From CAVSJJ01 sp963728395 (GTDB lineage: Bacteria; Actinomycetota; Actinomycetes; Actinomycetales; Dermatophilaceae), in the NCBI GenBank assembly GCA_963728395.1, contig CAVSJJ010000006.1, forward strand, positions 1-64,000: DNA of 64,000 nt, read 5' to 3'. Position numbers and translations under genes: made by a program. This document shows positions 60,129-64,000 of the stretch, in pieces; positions within the stretch are counted from its first letter, which is position 1, and the number at the start of each line of letters is the position of its first letter. The notes under the pieces are model-generated. The model had not been told where the DNA came from. It searched no databases and saw nothing but the letters and a program-made list of their open reading frames with translations.

Positions 60129-60791
60129 TCAGTCCCGCGCCACCTCGTCCTCGGCGGACCCGACCGAGGAGGGCTCGCGGTCGTCGGCCTGCTCGGCCCG
60201 GCGACGGCGGACGGCCCAGACGGCGACGGCGACGGCGACGACGACCGCGACGACCGCCGCGGCGCCGCCACCGAGCCAGGTCGCGACCTGCTGGTAGGAC
60301 ATCCCGGCGAGATAGCCGGCGACGACGACGGTGACGCCCCAGACCAGGCCGCCGACGGCGTTCCACGGCAGGAAGGTGCGATACGGCATCCGGGACATCC
60401 CGGCCAGCGCGGGCATCACGGCCCGGAAGAAGGCCGTCCACCGGCCGAGGAAGACCGCGGCCCCACCGCGGCGACGCAGGTAGTCCTGGGCCTGGTCGAG
60501 CCGGCGGCGGCGCTTCGCGAGGAAGCGCGCCTCGAGCACCCGGGAGCCGAACACGTGGCCCACCTCGTACCCCACGCTGTCGCCGACGATCGCGGCCGCG
60601 ACGACGAGGACGGCCATCCCGTAGACCGAGGTGTGCCCGAGGCTGGCGGACACCCCGCCGAGGATCGCCGCGGTCTCGCCCGGCAGGACGAAGCCGACGA
60701 AGAGGGCGTCCTCGGAGAAGACGATGAGGGCGGTGACGGTGTAGATGAGCCACGCGGGCTGCCCGAGCACCTGGAGGAGGAGGGCGTCCAT
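60129..60791 (-). CDS. DedA-family membrane protein
   Basis: 220 residues with four to five hydrophobic segments. DedA motifs: FVLPGETAAILGG (about 33), GDSVGYEVGHVFG (about 70), FLGRWTAFFRAVMPALAGMSRM (about 114, split) and WNAVGGLVWG (about 144). It is associated with undecaprenyl-phosphate or phospholipid recycling across the membrane. Acidic tail. ATG at 60791, transcribed away from ilvD with 76 bp to its stop. Confidence 0.9.
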   Translation of the reverse strand: MDALLLQVLGQPAWLIYTVTALIVFSEDALFVGFVLPGETAAILGGVSASLGHTSVYGMAVLVVAAAIVGDSVGYEVGHVFGSRVLEARFLAKRRRRLDQAQDYLRRRGGAAVFLGRWTAFFRAVMPALAGMSRMPYRTFLPWNAVGGLVWGVTVVVAGYLAGMSYQQVATWLGGGAAAVVAVVVAVAVAVWAVRRRRAEQADDREPSSVGSAEDEVARD

Positions 60792-60867
60792 GATGGGGCT
60801 CAGTCTGCCTCAGCGACAGGACGCGGCGCTGAATGCCGGCTGAAGACTCGCTGGGTCCGTGCCGGTC

Positions 60868-62703
60868 TCAGTCGACGTGACGCACGGCGCCCTTGTCGGC
60901 CGAGAGGGCCATCGATGCGTAGGCACGCAGCGCCGCGGAGACGGGGCGCTCCCGATCGAGCGGACGCCAGCCCTCCTCGTCGCGGATCTTGCGACGCAGG
61001 GCGATCGTCTCGTCGTCGACCTTGAGCTCCATCGTCCGGTTCGGGATGTCAATGGCGATCGGGTCGCCGTTCTCGACGAGGCCGATGAGGCCGCCGGCTG
61101 CCGCCTCGGGCGAGACGTGCCCGATCGAGAGCCCCGACGTGCCGCCGGAGAACCGTCCGTCGGTGATGAGCGCACAGGCCTGGCCCAGCCCGCGGCCCTT
61201 GAGGAAGCTCGTGGGGTAGAGCATCTCCTGCATCCCCGGCCCACCCCGGGGCCCCTCGTAGCGGACGACGACGACGTCCCCCGGCTTCACGCCCTTGTTG
61301 AGGATGAGGTCGACCGCCGCCTCCTGGCTCTCGGCGACGACGGCCGGGCCCTCGAAGACGAGGATCTCCTCCGGGACCCCGGCGGTCTTGACGACCGCGC
61401 CGTCGGGGGCGAGGTTGCCGCGGAGGACGGCGAGGCCACCGTCCTGTGAGTAGGGGTGGTCGACGGAACGGATGCACCCGGCCTCGGCGTCGGTGTCGGG
61501 GCTCTCCCACGTCGCCGTCGACGAGAACGCCTCGGTCGTGCGCACCCCACCCGGCGCCGCGGCATACAGCGCCTTGGCCCGCTCCGAGGCGCTCCCGGAG
61601 CGGATGTCCCACTCGCTCAGCCACGAGTCGAGGTCGCCGCTGTGGACGGTGTGGACGGTCCGGTCGAGCAGGCCGGCTCGGTTGAGCTCGCCGAGGATCG
61701 CCGGGATTCCGCCGGCCCGGTGGACGTCCTCCATGTGATAGTCCGAGCTCGGCGCCACCTTGCAGATGCACGGAGTGTGCCGGCTCAGCTCATCGATGTC
61801 GGCGAGGTCGAAGTCGACCTCGCCCTCCCGCGCGGCGGCGAGCAGGTGCAGCACGGTGTTCGTCGAGCCGCCCATCGCGATGTCGAGCCGCATCGCGTTC
61901 GTGAAGGCCTCCTTCGTCGCGACGTTGCGCGGCAGGACCGAGTCGTCGTCCTTGGCGTAGTAGCGGCGCGCCAGGTCGACGACGATCCGGCCGGCGTCGA
62001 GGAAGAGGTCCCGGCGGGCGGAGGCGGTCGCGAGGGTCGAGCCGTTGCCGGGCAGGGAGAGGCCGAGCGCCTCGGTGAGGCAGTTCATCGAGTTCGCCGT
62101 GAACATCCCTGAGCAGGAGCCGCACGTCGGGCAGGCGGACCGCTCGACCTCGCTCAGCTCGTCGTCAGTGACCGTCGGGTCCGCCGACATCGTCATCGCC
62201 GTGATGAGGTCCAGCCCGGGGCGGGCGACGCCGTCGCTGACGACGGCCTTGCCGGCCTCCATCGGGCCACCGCTGACGAAGACGGTCGGGATGTTGAGCC
62301 GCAGCGCCGCCAGGAGCATCCCCGGGGTGATCTTGTCGCAGTTGCTGATGCAGACGAGGGCATCGGCCTGGTGGGCGTTGACCATGTACTCGACCGAGTC
62401 CGCGATGAGCTCCCGGCTGGGCAGGCTGTACAGCATCCCCCCATGGCCCATGGCGATGCCGTCGTCGACCGCGATCGTGTTGAACTCCCGGCCCACTCCG
62501 CCGGCCTCGGCGACCGACTCCGCGACGGGCCGACCCATGTCCCGCAGGTGGACGTGCCCCGGGACGAACTGGGTGAAGCTGTTGGCGATGGCGACGATCG
62601 GCTTCCCGAAGTCGCTGTCGGTCATGCCGGTGGCGCGCCAGAGGGCACGCGCCCCCGCCATGTTGCGACCGTGGGTGGACGTGCGCGAGCGCAGTGCCGG
62701 CAT
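60868..62703 (-). CDS. ilvD: Dihydroxy-acid dehydratase
   Basis: 611 residues, full length. Fe-S cysteines in CISNCDKITPGM (about 118) and CPTCGSCSGMFTANSMNC (about 190). N-terminal MPALRSRTSTHGRNMAGARA, substrate region GGSTNTVLHLLA (about 280), and C-terminal TDGRFSGGTSGLSIGH with the catalytic Ser. It acts in valine, isoleucine and pantothenate synthesis. GAAAGGGA precedes the ATG at 62703; a longer frame upstream lacks homology. Confidence 0.97.
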   Translation of the reverse strand: MPALRSRTSTHGRNMAGARALWRATGMTDSDFGKPIVAIANSFTQFVPGHVHLRDMGRPVAESVAEAGGVGREFNTIAVDDGIAMGHGGMLYSLPSRELIADSVEYMVNAHQADALVCISNCDKITPGMLLAALRLNIPTVFVSGGPMEAGKAVVSDGVARPGLDLITAMTMSADPTVTDDELSEVERSACPTCGSCSGMFTANSMNCLTEALGLSLPGNGSTLATASARRDLFLDAGRIVVDLARRYYAKDDDSVLPRNVATKEAFTNAMRLDIAMGGSTNTVLHLLAAAREGEVDFDLADIDELSRHTPCICKVAPSSDYHMEDVHRAGGIPAILGELNRAGLLDRTVHTVHSGDLDSWLSEWDIRSGSASERAKALYAAAPGGVRTTEAFSSTATWESPDTDAEAGCIRSVDHPYSQDGGLAVLRGNLAPDGAVVKTAGVPEEILVFEGPAVVAESQEAAVDLILNKGVKPGDVVVVRYEGPRGGPGMQEMLYPTSFLKGRGLGQACALITDGRFSGGTSGLSIGHVSPEAAAGGLIGLVENGDPIAIDIPNRTMELKVDDETIALRRKIRDEEGWRPLDRERPVSAALRAYASMALSADKGAVRHVD

Positions 62704-62827
62704 GGTCTCGGTCCCTTTCGTCGGCGGTGTCGTCGGTCGATGGGGATCCGGCTCGCGCCGGAGCCGCCTCCGTCCAGTATGCGCGCGACGAGGTGAGGGC
62801 GTCCTCACCGTCTCGCCCCTGCGCCGG

Positions 62828-63739
62828 TCAGCGGTGCGAGGTGGCCAGCCCGCCCGCGTCGACGACCGTCCCGGAGACGGTGTGGAACTCCCAGCGATAC
62901 GTCGTCGTCGCCAACCGCAGCCGCAGGACGCCGGGCGTGGAGAACAGTCGGTACGCGCTGCCGCTCGACACCGTCCCCTGTCCACGCTCGCTCTTGCCGC
63001 CGGTCCCGACGACGAACTCCTGGATGCCGTTCTTGGGCACGAACCGCTCGTAGTCGTGGTCGTGACCGTTGAGGACGATGGCGGTGCGGCCGGACAGGAC
63101 GCGCCACAGCGGCGCCATCGTCACGTTGTCGCCGTGTTTGCCGGAGGAGTAGCGCGGCTTGTGCCAGATCGTGATGACCTTGTCCTTCGGGTGGGCCGCG
63201 AGGTCGCTCCTCAGCCAGGCGAGCTGCGCGTTCCACGTCGCCGTGCCGGTGATTTCGCTGTCGAGGGAGTAGCCCCTCCAGCCGCAGCCGATCGGGAACG
63301 AGTAGTAGTGGCCGCCGCCGGTCCCGTTGGGGTACCCGGGCGGGTCGAAGTAGCCGAAGTAGCCGGCGGCACTCGGCGTCCGGTAGTCGTGGTTGCCCGG
63401 GGCCGGTGCGGCGACGCCGTACAGCGAGGTCCACCGGGTCGCGCCGATCCCGGCCTTCAGTTCAGCGGTGCTCCCCTCCGGATAGGCCATGTCGCCGAGC
63501 AGCATGACGACGTCGGGGTGAATGGCCACGGCCCGCGCGGCCGTCTTGTCGATGTCGGCGGCGGTCCCGTCGAAGTCACCGGCCGCGACGGCGTCGACGA
63601 GGCACGGCGCGACCGGCCGCGGCGTGATGGCGGCCGTCGCGACCACGGTCCGGGGCGGGGAGCCGGCCGCCAGCGCAGCGGGCAGCAGGACGGCCAGCGG
63701 CGCGGCGAGCGCCGCGAGGGCGAGGGCGGTGCGTCGCAT
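62828..63739 (-). CDS. Secreted metallophosphoesterase
   Basis: 303 residues. Signal peptide (MRRTALALAALAAPLAVLLP, cleaved near ALAAG at about 24). Calcineurin-like ligands: AAGDFDG (about 52), LLGDMAYP (about 79), APGNHDYRT (about 112), WHKPRYSSG (about 191) and NGHDHDYERF (about 222). An extracellular phosphatase of the purple-acid/alkaline type, probably for phosphate supply. ATG 63739 with GAAAGG upstream. Divergent from whatever begins past the window edge. Confidence 0.9.
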   Translation of the reverse strand: MRRTALALAALAAPLAVLLPAALAAGSPPRTVVATAAITPRPVAPCLVDAVAAGDFDGTAADIDKTAARAVAIHPDVVMLLGDMAYPEGSTAELKAGIGATRWTSLYGVAAPAPGNHDYRTPSAAGYFGYFDPPGYPNGTGGGHYYSFPIGCGWRGYSLDSEITGTATWNAQLAWLRSDLAAHPKDKVITIWHKPRYSSGKHGDNVTMAPLWRVLSGRTAIVLNGHDHDYERFVPKNGIQEFVVGTGGKSERGQGTVSSGSAYRLFSTPGVLRLRLATTTYRWEFHTVSGTVVDAGGLATSHR

Positions 63740-64000
63740 GGCAGCCTTTCGAAGCGGGTCAGGCGCGGCACCCGCAGGCGCCGCGGGCGTCCCCGCCATC
63801 GTCCATGAGCCACCGACGCGGAGCAAGCCGGGTCCAGGACCCGCTGCCGACCCTCGCTCGGCCGAGGAGAGGATCACCCCTTCGGCCGATACGGTTTACC
63901 ACCTTCGTACCGTTGCTTTACCTTCCCATGTACGTCGCGCCGAGCCCGTCCCTAGGTTCACAGGAGGCATCACCCATCTCACGAACCGACAACTCTGGCG
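63740..64000. promoter_or_regulatory. Divergent upstream region at the window end
   Basis: No complete gene. It contains two TTTACC motifs (63893-63898 and 63916-63921) in an AT-richer patch and, at 63962-63967, AGGAGG. Eight bases later ATC begins a frame ISRTDNSG that runs to the edge. This may be the 5' end of a plus-strand gene with an unusual start, or its leader; it cannot be settled here. Confidence 0.4.

Overview
The window is about 71% G+C by eye. Coding frames are dense with a strong third-position G/C bias, GTG starts are frequent and 4-bp ATGA/GTGA gene overlaps are common. Gene content (recR-DUF5063-lysC-asd, dnaX, a PPi-type phosphofructokinase, a CebR-type sugar operon, an actinobacterial short SRP RNA) points to an actinobacterium. 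The flavour is Micrococcales, probably of the Intrasporangiaceae/Dermatophilaceae type, but that family placement is an inference. I see no rRNA, CRISPR array or insertion sequence; the window reads as chromosome with one decayed patch.

Region 1 (1-17.7 kb) is the standout. After two small genes comes an NCS2 nucleobase permease (minus), divergent from ygfK-ssnA-hyuA-xdhD (plus, ATGA-coupled). Then come an unrecognised 250-aa gene and ygeX (minus, coupled), divergent from ygeW-ygeY-arcC-lysR (plus). This is most of the gene set that enteric bacteria carry between ygeW and xanQ. That set was long labelled selenium-dependent molybdenum hydroxylase genes and was more recently linked to anaerobic uric acid/purine breakdown. 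A consistent reading is: purine uptake, molybdenum hydroxylase and YgfK redox steps on the purine ring, SsnA and HyuA ring hydrolysis, YgeW/YgeY removal of ureido groups with ATP recovered by carbamate kinase, and YgeX splitting 2,3-diaminopropionate into pyruvate and ammonia. A GntR/DasR-like palindrome lies in the second divergent promoter.

Region 2 (17.7-27 kb) holds an FGGY sugar kinase paired with a sphingosine-phosphate-lyase-like PLP enzyme, then a complete oligosaccharide operon: LacI regulator, lipoprotein binding protein, two permeases and a GH1 beta-glucosidase. It has a perfect 16-bp operator and strong hairpins.

Region 3 (27-43 kb) mixes housekeeping and small membrane genes: an orphan LuxR-type regulator, a GT87-like membrane protein, PPi-PFK, asd/lysC/DUF5063/recR, a CopZ-like protein, a small K+ channel, plsC, dnaX and an ABC pair. 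The Asd-like protein lacks its catalytic cysteine. A decayed stretch at 36.7-37.8 kb carries remnants of a response regulator and of a YbhN-like membrane protein.

Region 4 (43-64 kb) has the SRP RNA, two low-complexity secreted proteins, an OmpR/HisK pair, a two-RCK membrane protein, tRNA-Ser(GGA), a secreted three-repeat protein, a PrpE-like acyl-CoA synthetase, a frameshifted AEC transporter, a DHA2 exporter, a HerA-like ATPase, a LytR_C protein, a CHAD protein, topoisomerase IB, a DedA protein, ilvD and a secreted metallophosphatase. Several convergent or operon ends carry long near-perfect hairpins, and the octamer GTATGCCG/CGGCATAC is strikingly over-represented throughout.
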